Source of the DNA: Amycolatopsis deserti
GTDB lineage: Bacteria; Actinomycetota; Actinomycetes; Mycobacteriales; Pseudonocardiaceae
Reading direction: 5' to 3'
DNA length: 64,000 nucleotides
Assembly: GCF_014653945.1 (NCBI RefSeq)
Contig: NZ_BNAU01000002.1
Span: 677,914-741,913 of the forward strand
Made by a program: the position numbers and the translations under genes. Shown piece after piece: positions 50,120 to 58,540 of the stretch. How positions within the stretch are numbered: the first letter of the stretch is position 1; every line of letters begins with the position of its first letter. The notes under the pieces were generated by a model. That model did no database searches. It was not told the origin of the DNA and saw only the letters and a program-made list of their open reading frames with translations.

Positions 50120-50566
50120 TCAGCGATTCGCCGGCGCGTACTCGCGCTCGATGGTCAGTATCTGCCGCAGCAGGTCCGCGATCGTCGTCCGGCCGAGCCG
50201 TTCTTCCATGGCCTGCTCCGCCTCGCGGAACTCCGTCTCGAGCAGGGCGCAGATGTTGCGGCCGACCTCGCACGCCTCGCTGGGCGGATGGGCGTGCCGC
50301 GACAGGATCCGGCCCTCCTCGACGGCGGCGTAGGCGGCGTGGAGGGTGATCTCCCGCGGGGCGCGGGCGAGGGACCAGCCACCGCCACGGCCCTCCGTGG
50401 AGAACACCAGGCCGGCGTTGCGCAGGCTGCCCAGGATGCGCCGCACGAGAACCGGATTGCTCGCCAGGCTCTCCGCGATCTCCGCCGAGGTCAGCGAGCG
50501 GTCGCTCCAGCGCGCCAACATGGTGAGCGCGTGGATCGCCACCGCGCTCCTGCTGCTGAGACCCAC
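50120..50566 (-). CDS. Rrf2 family transcriptional regulator
   Basis: This 148-residue winged-helix regulator has SRSAVAIHALTMLARWSDRSLTSAEIAESLASNPVLVRRILGSLRNAGLV as the DNA-binding part and ICALLETEFREAEQAMEERLGRTTIADLL as the dimer helix. One Cys is in EACEVGRNIC and a second follows; the three-Cys Fe-S cluster pattern of IscR/NsrR is not complete, so it is more like YwgB/YwnA-type thiol sensors. The GTG at 50566 has a GAAGGG site. It is flanked by its own operator and that of the downstream exporter. Confidence 0.85.
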   Translation of the reverse strand: MGLSSRSAVAIHALTMLARWSDRSLTSAEIAESLASNPVLVRRILGSLRNAGLVFSTEGRGGGWSLARAPREITLHAAYAAVEEGRILSRHAHPPSEACEVGRNICALLETEFREAEQAMEERLGRTTIADLLRQILTIEREYAPANR

Positions 50567-50584
50567 CGTCGTCCCTTCGATCTT

Positions 50585-50609
50585 GACTGTAACGAAGTTA
50601 GTTACAGTC
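50585..50609. promoter_or_regulatory. Rrf2 autoregulatory operator GACTGTAAC-N7-GTTACAGTC
   Basis: Nine-base perfect arms with a seven-base centre lie 19 bases upstream of the Rrf2 start. A second, weaker copy is in front of the MFS gene. Autorepression with joint control of the exporter is the simple reading. Confidence 0.78.
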
Positions 50610-50690
50610 AGATCGGCTGTCAACGCCTTTCCGGGGATAAGGATCGTCCGCGGGGGTATTCCGACCGCACACCGACCGGAAGGACCGGAG

Positions 50691-50876
50691 ATGAGCGGCG
50701 AAGACAAGACCCAGAACAAGGCGGAAGAGCTCAAGGGCAAGGCGAAGGAAGGTCTCGGCAAGGCCACCGGCAACGAGCAGTGGGAGGCCGAAGGCAAGGG
50801 CGACCAGGGCAAGGCCGACATCAAGCAGGCGGGCGAGAAGGTCAAGGACGCGGCGAAGGACGTGTTCGACCGCTGA
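50691..50876 (+). CDS. CsbD family stress protein
   Basis: This 61-residue Lys/Glu/Gly-rich protein, MSGEDKTQNKAEELKGKAKE then GLGKATGNEQWEAEGKGDQ, matches CsbD, an abundant general-stress protein of unknown mechanism. It is probably disordered or helical. The gene is monocistronic with a GGAAGGACCGGAG leader. The 239 bases to the LAL regulator gene show no other gene I can support. Confidence 0.87.
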   Translation: MSGEDKTQNKAEELKGKAKEGLGKATGNEQWEAEGKGDQGKADIKQAGEKVKDAAKDVFDR

Positions 50877-51115
50877 CCGTCAGCCACTCTGGTGTACGCA
50901 CTGTGGGCCGTGAGTTCAGCATGCGTACACGACCTCGATGAGGAGATCCGCACGCCGCGGCTCGAACGGCGGCCGAAACCGGTCGCCGGGCCGCGGCGGG
51001 TGCGGCGGCCGTGTCCGGCCGGTTCCGGCCCGCTGGCCGAGCCGGTGCCGCAGGCGCCCCGGTTCCCCTGGCCGGCGGCGCTGGAGCAGGCCGGGCAGGA
51101 CCCGCCGACGTCCGG

Positions 51116-53707
51116 TCATGACCGGCGCCGGGCGGCCAGCTCCGCTCGCGACCGGATGCCCAGCTTGGCGTAGATCCGGGTCAGGTGGTACTGCACCGTC
51201 TTCGTGGACAGGAACAGCTCCGCCGCCACCTCCCGGTTGGACAGTCCACTCGCGACCAGTTGCGACACCGCCTCCTCCTGCGGGGTCAGCTCGTCGAACC
51301 CGCGGCCACGCGGGACGTGCACCCCGCCGGCCTTCAGCTCGCGGTCGCAGCGCGCCACGTACGTCGCGGCTCCCAGGGCGGCGAACGACTCCCGCGCGGT
51401 GCTGATCACCGTGTCGGCTTCGCGGCGCTTGCCGGCCCGCCGCAGGATCTGCCCGTAGGCGAAGTTCACCCGTGCCAGGTCGTAGCGCAGCGGCAGGTCC
51501 TCCAGCAACGACAGCGCCTCCTCGAACGCCGCCCGTGCCCCCGCCACATCACCCTGCGTGCCGAGCAGCCGTCCGCGCGCCGCGGCGAGGCGGGCCCGGG
51601 CCGAGACCCGCCCGCGGTCGGCGGCGAGGCGTTCGTGCGGCTCGAGGAACGCGCCGGCCTCCGCGGTCTTGCCCTCCAGCACCAGCGCGTGCGCGTACAT
51701 GTCCGCCCACGGCCACAACCCCGGCTCGTCGATGCTGCCGCCCGCCCACGGCATCGTCAGCGGCCGCAACGCCCGCAGCACCCCGGCCGAGTCCGCCCGC
51801 GCCTCCGCGACGTGCGCCCGCGCCAGGCACGACGGCACCCGCATGATCTCGTAGTCCTGCGGCCCGGCGTCGGCCCGGCGCAACGCCTCCTCGGCCCGCT
51901 CCCAGTCGCCGCGCAGCGCGTGCACCGCCACCGCGGTCCACGCCAGCAACGGCCCGGCCAGCACGATCCCGGACCGGTCCAGCAGCGGCTCCGCCTCCGC
52001 GACGGTGCGCAGCGCCTCGTCCCACTCCCCCGCCAGGAACTGCGCCCGCGCCAGCCACCCGCGCGCCCACAGCGAGATCCGGGTCGAGCCGCCGAGGAAC
52101 GTCGTGGGCACCGCGATCTCCAGGTCCACCCGCGCCTCGTCGATCGCGTCGACCATCAGGTTCAGCCAGCCGCGGCCCATCTGGATGCGTTGCGCCTGCG
52201 CACCGTGCTGCACCCGTTCGGCCAGCTCGGCGTACCCGGCCAGCGCCTCGTCCGCGCGGCCGCTGCCGGCCAGGCCCAGCCCGCGGATCGCCGCCGCTTC
52301 CACCGCCGCCGGGGCGTCGGCGGGCACCAGCGAGATCGCCCGGTCCGCCCACCGCACCAGGTCCTCGGCGCGGCACCGCGACAGCGAGTGCAGCACGTAC
52401 CGCTGGCAGATCAGGGCCGCGACGTCCGGCTCGCGTCCGGCGTTGACCAGGTCCCAGGCGCGGCCGAGCCGGGTTTCCGCCTCGGCTGCGCGGCCACGCA
52501 CGATCGCCAGATACCCCAGGACAGCGTTGCGCAGCGGTGTCTCCCGCAGGCTCTCCACCTCCGGGGTCAGCGCGGCGGCGGCGAACGCGTCCCCAGCGCC
52601 GATCAACGCATCCACGGCGCGGGTGAGGCGGCTTTCCCGTTTCAGCCGGTCGTCGGTGAGGCGGCTGGCGCTCGACAGCAGCGACGCCGCCACGCCCCAC
52701 GCACCCTCGGCGGCGCGTTCGGCAGCCAGCTCGTCGAGCCGGTCGGCGACCGCCGCGTCCGGCACCGGGGACGCCGCGACCAGCAGGTGCATGCGGCGGA
52801 CCGGGTCCTCGATGAGGTCGGCGGCCCGGCGGTGCGCGTCCGCGGCGGCGGCCGGGCCCATCGCGGCGAGCACGGCGGCCCGCACCATCGGGTCCGGCGG
52901 GCCGGCTTCGGTGAGACCGTGCGGGGCGAACCGGGCCAGCCCCGCGGCGCACGCCTCGTCGAGCAGGGGCAGCACGTCACCGTCGACCGCGGCCAGCGAC
53001 GCGGCGTCCCGCACGGCGGTGCCGGGCCCGAGCACCGCGATGGCCTCGACCAGCCGCCGCGCCGCGGGCGAGCAGGACTCCAGCGCCTCGCACACCCGCG
53101 CGGCGACGGCGGCCGGCGCGGGCAGGTCCGGGTCGAACCGCGCCCACGTCGCGGCCGGCACCTCGCCGAGCAGGTGCACGACGTGGCGTGGGATGCCGCC
53201 GGTGTGCCGCCAGAGCCGCTCGGCCATCGACGGGTGCAGCAGCACACCGTGCGCGGCGGCCAGCTCACCGACCTCGGACGCGGTGAGCGGTTCCAGCCGC
53301 ACGGTCGTGGTCGCGGCGCGGTGCAGCAGTTCCAGCGCCGCCGCGGGCACGTGGTGGTCACCGCTCACGCACGTGGCGACGACGAGCGGCCGGGCGTCGT
53401 GGTCGTGCCGGACGGCGGAGACCAGCGTGCGCAACGATTCCAGGTCCGCCCACTGTGCATCGTCCACAATGGCCACCCCGTCGGCGCCGCCGAGCTGGGC
53501 GAGCACTCCCCCGGCGCGGCCGGACTCCCACGGCGCCCCGGCCGCGCGCCGCACCCGCCCGTCGTGGCGGTCGGCGAACTCGTCGGCCAGCGCGGTCCGT
53601 CCCACCCCGGCCGGGCCGGTGACCAGCACGAACGCCGGCGCCGCCACGCTCTCCAGTGCGGCGAGCGCGGCGGCGCGGGCGATCAGCTGCGGGCGACGGT
53701 GGACCAC
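51116..53707 (-). CDS. LAL-type LuxR family transcriptional regulator
   Basis: This 863-residue regulator has GTG start. The N-terminal AAA/STAND ATPase has Walker A GPAGVGRTA (31-39), in which the usual Lys is Arg, and Walker B-like GVAIVDDAQW. A long TPR-like helical region follows. The C-terminal LuxR HTH is LTPQEEAVSQLVASGLSNRE, then EVAAELFLSTKTVQYHLTRI. It is nine bases downstream of benK in the ben operon direction, so it probably activates benzoate genes, as LAL regulators beside ben genes are thought to do in other actinobacteria. The Arg in Walker A questions ATP hydrolysis. Confidence 0.87.
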   Translation of the reverse strand: MVHRRPQLIARAAALAALESVAAPAFVLVTGPAGVGRTALADEFADRHDGRVRRAAGAPWESGRAGGVLAQLGGADGVAIVDDAQWADLESLRTLVSAVRHDHDARPLVVATCVSGDHHVPAAALELLHRAATTTVRLEPLTASEVGELAAAHGVLLHPSMAERLWRHTGGIPRHVVHLLGEVPAATWARFDPDLPAPAAVAARVCEALESCSPAARRLVEAIAVLGPGTAVRDAASLAAVDGDVLPLLDEACAAGLARFAPHGLTEAGPPDPMVRAAVLAAMGPAAAADAHRRAADLIEDPVRRMHLLVAASPVPDAAVADRLDELAAERAAEGAWGVAASLLSSASRLTDDRLKRESRLTRAVDALIGAGDAFAAAALTPEVESLRETPLRNAVLGYLAIVRGRAAEAETRLGRAWDLVNAGREPDVAALICQRYVLHSLSRCRAEDLVRWADRAISLVPADAPAAVEAAAIRGLGLAGSGRADEALAGYAELAERVQHGAQAQRIQMGRGWLNLMVDAIDEARVDLEIAVPTTFLGGSTRISLWARGWLARAQFLAGEWDEALRTVAEAEPLLDRSGIVLAGPLLAWTAVAVHALRGDWERAEEALRRADAGPQDYEIMRVPSCLARAHVAEARADSAGVLRALRPLTMPWAGGSIDEPGLWPWADMYAHALVLEGKTAEAGAFLEPHERLAADRGRVSARARLAAARGRLLGTQGDVAGARAAFEEALSLLEDLPLRYDLARVNFAYGQILRRAGKRREADTVISTARESFAALGAATYVARCDRELKAGGVHVPRGRGFDELTPQEEAVSQLVASGLSNREVAAELFLSTKTVQYHLTRIYAKLGIRSRAELAARRRS

Positions 53708-53716
53708 ACGGTCACT

Positions 53717-55027
53717 CTAGGCTGGCTCCGGCGCGACGGCGGGCAGCGGAACGTCGGCGTGCTGCGCCCGCGGCACCAGTGCGGTGACCAGCGCCGCGGC
53801 GAGCGCCACCCCGGCGAAGATGTAGAACGCCGTGGTCCCGCCGAGCCCGGCGCCGACCAGCAGGCCGCCGATCACCGGCCCGACGATCCCGCCGAGCCGG
53901 CCGAAGCCCGCGCACCACGCCACGCCCGCGGCCCGCGCGCGGGTCGGGTAGTAGTTGGACACCAGCCCGTAGATCAGCACCTGGGTGCCGATCGTGCCGA
54001 CCCCGGCCACGGCGACCGCGAGCAGCAGCGCGACCAGCGGCAGGTCCAGTGGCAGCAGCGCGAGCGTGAGCGCGGCGAGCACGAACGTGGTGACCACGAC
54101 CCGTTTCGCCCCGGCCCGGTCCGCCCACAGCGAGGCCAGCAGGCCGCCGACGATTGCGCCGAGGTTGAGCACCAGCAGGAAGGTCAGCGAGTAGCTCTTG
54201 CCGTACCCGTTGTCGGACATGATCTTCGGCAGCCACGTGTTCAGGCCGTAGGTCAGCAGCAGCCCGGCGAAGCTCATCAGCCCGAGCAGCGCGGTCGGCC
54301 AGGCCAGGGCGCGAGTCGCCAGCGCCGGGAAGCCCACGCGGTCGGTCACCGGCGGCTCGGCGACCAGCGGGACACCGGTCCGCTCCGACACCGCCCGGGC
54401 TTCGGCGTCCCGGCCGCGGGCGGCCAGCCACTTCGCCGACTCCGGCAGTTTGACGATCGCCAGCGGCAGGACCAGCACGATCGGCAGCGCGCCGACCCAG
54501 AACAGCCCGCGCCACCCGACGGCGTCGGCCAGCACGAGCGCCAGCAGCGACGCGAGCACACCACCGGCGGGGACTCCGCTGTAGACGATCGCGTTGAGCC
54601 GGTTGCGGCGTCCGGCCGGCGCGAACTCGGCCACCAGGGCGCCGACGGTCGCCACCAGCGCGCCGACGCCGATGCCGGTGACGAACCGGCCGAAGCCGAA
54701 CGCGGTGACGTTCTGGGTGAGGGCGGTCAGCCCCATCCCGATCGAGAACCAGGCCAGGTTGAGCAGCATGATCTTGCGGCGGCCGATCCAGTCGCCGAGG
54801 CCGCCCGCGGCCAGCGCCCCGACGAGCACGCCGACCAGGGCGTAGCTGCCCAGCGCCCCGGCCTGGCCGGGGCTGATGTGGCCGAGCTGGGCCGGGTCGG
54901 CGAGCAGGGTGGGCAGGACGGTGCCGTAGACGACCAGGTCGTACCCGTCGAAGACGAGGGCGATCGTCGACAAGGCGACCACCCAGGACACGGTGCGCCG
55001 GCGCCTCGTTGCGTCGGTGTCGGACAT
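53717..55027 (-). CDS. benK: Benzoate transporter (BenK-like, AAHS family MFS)
   Basis: This 436-residue, 12-helix protein has VVALSTIALVFDGYDLVVYGTVLPTLL at helix 1, the AAHS hallmark with DGYD. GGLGDWIGRRKIMLLNLA follows helix 2 and NYYPTRARAAGVAWCAGFGRLGG is in the second half. It is encoded directly after the BenC-FCD-BenD fusion, so benzoate uptake is the likely job. The start at 55027 is the first Met before the helix; upstream reading would overlap the fusion gene antisense-free space. Confidence 0.88.
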   Translation of the reverse strand: MSDTDATRRRRTVSWVVALSTIALVFDGYDLVVYGTVLPTLLADPAQLGHISPGQAGALGSYALVGVLVGALAAGGLGDWIGRRKIMLLNLAWFSIGMGLTALTQNVTAFGFGRFVTGIGVGALVATVGALVAEFAPAGRRNRLNAIVYSGVPAGGVLASLLALVLADAVGWRGLFWVGALPIVLVLPLAIVKLPESAKWLAARGRDAEARAVSERTGVPLVAEPPVTDRVGFPALATRALAWPTALLGLMSFAGLLLTYGLNTWLPKIMSDNGYGKSYSLTFLLVLNLGAIVGGLLASLWADRAGAKRVVVTTFVLAALTLALLPLDLPLVALLLAVAVAGVGTIGTQVLIYGLVSNYYPTRARAAGVAWCAGFGRLGGIVGPVIGGLLVGAGLGGTTAFYIFAGVALAAALVTALVPRAQHADVPLPAVAPEPA

Positions 55028-55083
55028 GTTGGCTCCCGGTGTGGGGTGGGCGACGGTGGCCCCGGGGTGGGGCCGCCGGGTTT

Positions 55084-57717
55084 TCAGCCGAGGTCGCCCC
55101 CGGCCACCGGCAGGACGGTGCCGGTGATGTAGGAGGCCTCGTCGGAGGCCAGGAACGTGATCGCGGCGGCCTGCTCGTCGAGCGTGCCGTACCGCTTCAT
55201 CAGCGACGAGTTCACGGTCTGGTCGATGTGCGCCTGGAACCAGGCCCGCTCCTGCTCGGTCTCCAGCGCCGACCCGCCGCGGCTGATGCGGCGCGGCGGG
55301 GCCTCGGTGCCGCCGGGCGCGGTCGCGACCACCCGGATGCCCGCGTCGGCGTACTCCAGCGCCAGGGAGGCCGTGATGGCGTTGATGCCACCCTTGGCCG
55401 CCGAGTACGGGATGCGGTGGATGCCGCGGGTGGCGGCGGAGGAGACGTTGACGATCACGCCGTGCCCCTGCGCGGCCATCGACGGCAGCGCGGCGCGGCA
55501 CGAGTACAGCGTCGTCATCAGCGACCGGCGGATCTCGGCGTCGATCTGGTCGGGGGTGAACTCGGTGAACGGCTTGAACCAGATCGCGCCGCCGACGTTG
55601 TTGACCAGCACGTCGATCCGGCCGTACCGGGCGATCGCCGCCTCGGCCACCGCCTGCGCGCCCTGCCACGTCTCCAGGTCGGCCAGCACCGGCAGGGCCT
55701 CGCCGGTGAGCTCGTCGGCCACGCCGGTGACCAGGTCGGACCGGTCGGCGAGGACGACCGTGCCGCCCTCGGCGCTGATCCGCCGCGCGACGCGCTCGCC
55801 GATGCCCTGCGCGGCGCCGGTGACCACGACGACCTTGCCGTCGAAGCGGCCGGGGCTGAGGAACTTCGGCCGCCGCGCGGCTTTCGCGTCGTCCATCGCG
55901 CGGCGCATGGTGATCTTCGAGCGCTCGGCGTGCTCGGCCACCAGACGGCGCGCGGCCTGCCGGTCACCGGCCTCGAACGCGGCGACGATGTCCAGGTGGT
56001 CCTGCGTGCAGCGCGGGTGGCACCAGGTGGCGTCGCGCAGGGTCTCCGTCATGTGGCCCTTCACGCCGAGCGCTTGGTAGGCCTGCAGGAGGTGCTCGTT
56101 GCCGGTCAGGGTGAACAGGTAGTCGTGGAAGGCCGCGTTGGTCTCGGTGTAGGCGGCGGCGTCGAGGAACCGGTCACCGTCCACATAGGGCACGGTGGCC
56201 TCGGCGAGCAGGCGGTACCCGGCGAGCTGCTGGGAGGACAGGCGGCCGATGGTGATCTCGACCGCGCCCAGCTCCAGGGCCTGCCGCGCCTCGAACACGG
56301 CATCCGACTCGTGCACCGAGGGGTGCTCCTCGCCGATCTCGTAGCGCCCGGGTTCGGTGAGCGGAGCGGTTTCGGTCCGCGGCAGCATCTCCTGTCCCGC
56401 GATGGTGCGGGAGGCCGTGGGCCGCAGCGGCTCACCGGGGTCGAGCGTGCCGCCGGTGCCGCCGGGCCAGATGACCTGCCCGGCGATGGCCCGCCGGGCC
56501 TGGCCTTCGTCGGGGCTCGCGCCGCCGCGGAGCGGCGCGAGCTCGGCGGGCGGGAAGATCGCCTGCCCGGCCACGGTCCGGCTCGCCCCCGCGCGCTCCG
56601 GCGAAGGGGACGCGGCGGCCGGAGCGGCGGGGACCACCGGCGCCGTCGGCGCCGGAGCCTGCGTGGCCGGTGCGGTCACGGGAGCGGGTTCAGCCTTCGT
56701 CTCCGCCGCGGCGGCGGAGAGCGCGAACTTCTCGTAGTAGAAGCCCGTCGGCTCCACGCCCGCCTCGGCGAAGTGCTTGCGCACCGCCTCGACCATCGGG
56801 GGCGGGCCGCACAGGTACACCGCCACGTCGCCGCCGTGCAGGTGCTCCTCGCGGATCAGGCTGGTCACGTAGCCCTTGTTCGGCGCGCTCGAATCCGGGT
56901 CGGCGACGCAGTAGTCCCACGTGAGCCCCTCGACCTCGGCGGCCAGCGAAGCGAGCGTGTCCATCTCGACCAGGTCGTCGTCGGTGCTCACGCCGTAGAT
57001 CAGGTGCGCCGGGCGTCCCGACCCGCAGGCCCGCATCGCCCGCACGATCGACAGGATCGGCGCCAGCCCGGTGCCGCCGGCCAGCAGCAGCACCGGACGC
57101 TGCGTCTCGCGCAGGAAGAAACTGCCGTTCGGGCCGGTGAAGCGCAGCTCGTCGCCGGGCGCGGCCCGCTCGGTCAGGTAGTCCGACATGACCCCGCCCG
57201 GCGTGAGCTTCACCAGGAACGTCAGCTGCTTGTCTTCGGGGGCGTTGCTGAACGAGTACGACCGGGTCTGGCCGGTGCCGGGGACCTCGATGTTGACGTA
57301 CTGCCCGGGCAGGAACGCCAGCTTGTCGCGGTCCGGCGTCTCCAGCGTGAGGGCGAACGTCGTCGGCGACAACCGCTCCAGCCCCGTGAGCGTCGCGGTG
57401 TAGGTCGCGGCCTGGGTCTTCGCCACCGCCGAGGTGCTGGCGATCTGCAGCACCAGGTCCGACTTCGGCTTCATGCTGCACGGCAGCACATAACCCCGCG
57501 ATGCTTCGTCGGCGGACAACGCGTCGTCGATGTAGGTGCCGCCGTCGTAGTCGCCGGACTCGCAGAACGCCTTGCACGTCCCGCACGCCCCGTCGCGGCA
57601 GTCCAGCGGGATGTTGATGCGCTGCCGGTAGGACGCGTCGGCCACCGTCTGGTCCGGCTCGCACTTGATGAAGCGGGTGACACCGTCCTCGAAGGACAGT
57701 GCGACCTGGAAAGCCAT
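55084..57717 (-). CDS. benCD: BenC-FCD-BenD triple fusion: benzoate dioxygenase reductase plus cis-diol dehydrogenase
   Basis: This is an 877-residue single frame. Residues 1-335 are BenC: 2Fe-2S Cys40, Cys45, Cys48 and Cys80, flavin motif RSYSFS (152-157) and NAD site AGGTGLAPILS. Residues 340-455 are a Pro/Ala linker with three repeats (SRTVAGQAIFPP 379, RRAIAGQVIWPG 408, SRTIAGQEMLPR 436). Residues 470-612 are an FCD-type ligand domain without HTH, with likely metal His531, His574 and His596. Residues 617-877 are BenD, an SDR with TGAAQGIG (633-640), Tyr771 and Lys775. It would feed electrons to BenAB and oxidise the cis-diol to catechol. No internal stop or start signal splits it. Confidence 0.9.
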   Translation of the reverse strand: MAFQVALSFEDGVTRFIKCEPDQTVADASYRQRINIPLDCRDGACGTCKAFCESGDYDGGTYIDDALSADEASRGYVLPCSMKPKSDLVLQIASTSAVAKTQAATYTATLTGLERLSPTTFALTLETPDRDKLAFLPGQYVNIEVPGTGQTRSYSFSNAPEDKQLTFLVKLTPGGVMSDYLTERAAPGDELRFTGPNGSFFLRETQRPVLLLAGGTGLAPILSIVRAMRACGSGRPAHLIYGVSTDDDLVEMDTLASLAAEVEGLTWDYCVADPDSSAPNKGYVTSLIREEHLHGGDVAVYLCGPPPMVEAVRKHFAEAGVEPTGFYYEKFALSAAAAETKAEPAPVTAPATQAPAPTAPVVPAAPAAASPSPERAGASRTVAGQAIFPPAELAPLRGGASPDEGQARRAIAGQVIWPGGTGGTLDPGEPLRPTASRTIAGQEMLPRTETAPLTEPGRYEIGEEHPSVHESDAVFEARQALELGAVEITIGRLSSQQLAGYRLLAEATVPYVDGDRFLDAAAYTETNAAFHDYLFTLTGNEHLLQAYQALGVKGHMTETLRDATWCHPRCTQDHLDIVAAFEAGDRQAARRLVAEHAERSKITMRRAMDDAKAARRPKFLSPGRFDGKVVVVTGAAQGIGERVARRISAEGGTVVLADRSDLVTGVADELTGEALPVLADLETWQGAQAVAEAAIARYGRIDVLVNNVGGAIWFKPFTEFTPDQIDAEIRRSLMTTLYSCRAALPSMAAQGHGVIVNVSSAATRGIHRIPYSAAKGGINAITASLALEYADAGIRVVATAPGGTEAPPRRISRGGSALETEQERAWFQAHIDQTVNSSLMKRYGTLDEQAAAITFLASDEASYITGTVLPVAGGDLG

Positions 57718-58033
57718 GGTGACTCCTGGTGCTCAGGCGAAGGTGGTGGAGCGGCGAAGCCGCTTGTGACGGGCCGTCAACCGGCACCGCCGCGGGTTCT
57801 GAGTCGGCTCAGCCGCGCGGAGCGCGTCGGTTGAGGGCGGTGGTGGGCGACGGGCGGGTGTCCCCTCGCGAGGACAGCGCCGACGTGGTGGGTGACACCG
57901 CCGCGCGGAGCGCGTCCACCAGGGGTGGTGGTCGGGCTGGCGGGTGGGAATTCATGAGGAGGCGATCCCACAGCGAGGGGGCGTCTGAGGTTCCGCCACC
58001 CGCACCGCCACGCAAACCAGCCCGTGACAGGTT
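57718..58033. other. 316-base gap inside the ben operon
   Basis: No gene is supported. The stretch is G/C-rich and repeats CCGCGCGGAGCGCGTC twice (near 57810 and 57899). It contains a short stem, TGTCC-CCTCGCGA-GGACA (57869-57886). The other genes of this operon are a few bases apart, so the gap is unusual. It may hold a processing site or attenuator between benB and the fusion gene, or a relic of lost DNA. Confidence 0.45.
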
Positions 58034-58540
58034 CTAGATGTGGTAGACGTCGACGACGTGGTGGATGTAGTCGTTCTTCAGGATGACCGTCTTGCGGCGG
58101 ATCAGCGGTGACTCCCCGGAGAAGTCGATCGTGTAGAACGACGTGCCGTAGTACGGGTCGACCGTCTTGTAGCGGAAGTACATGGTGTGCCAGTTGAACC
58201 GCACGTCCACGATGTCGCCGCGGCGCTCGATCAGTTCGGCGTTGGTGATGTTGTGGCTGGTGCGCGGCTCCGGGATCGACGTGGCGCTGGACCGCTCGGT
58301 GCGGATCCGGAACACCCGGTCCTCCAGCCCGCCCTTGTTCGGGTAGTAGATGAGCGAGATCTGGCTGTGCGGGTCCTCGGTCAGCAGGTCGTCGTCGCCC
58401 CAGGAGGGCATCCAGAACACCACGTCGTCGGCGTAGCACTCGAGCCACTTCTCGAACTCGCGGTCGTCGAGGTAGCGCGCCTCGCGGTAGAGGAACTGCT
58501 CGATGTCGGTCTGGGTGATGGTCTTGGTCCCGGTGGTCAT
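58034..58540 (-). CDS. benB: Benzoate 1,2-dioxygenase small (beta) subunit
   Basis: This 168-residue ring-hydroxylating dioxygenase beta subunit (NTF2 fold) shows [34 protein letters not shown], and [23 protein letters not shown] as typical BenB/XylY blocks, ending HHVVDVYHI. Beta subunits are structural partners of the Rieske alpha subunit. Its start overlaps the benA stop by four bases, which fits an alpha3beta3 enzyme. Confidence 0.93.
   Translation of the reverse strand: MTTGTKTITQTDIEQFLYREARYLDDREFEKWLECYADDVVFWMPSWGDDDLLTEDPHSQISLIYYPNKGGLEDRVFRIRTERSSATSIPEPRTSHNITNAELIERRGDIVDVRFNWHTMYFRYKTVDPYYGTSFYTIDFSGESPLIRRKTVILKNDYIHHVVDVYHI

Noticed and set aside
51185..55132. A 1315-codon plus-strand frame opposite the LAL and benK genes
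   Set aside because: The composition (Arg, Gly, Gln, His, Val-rich) is that of an antisense shadow in high-GC DNA, with no domain, start signal or membrane pattern.
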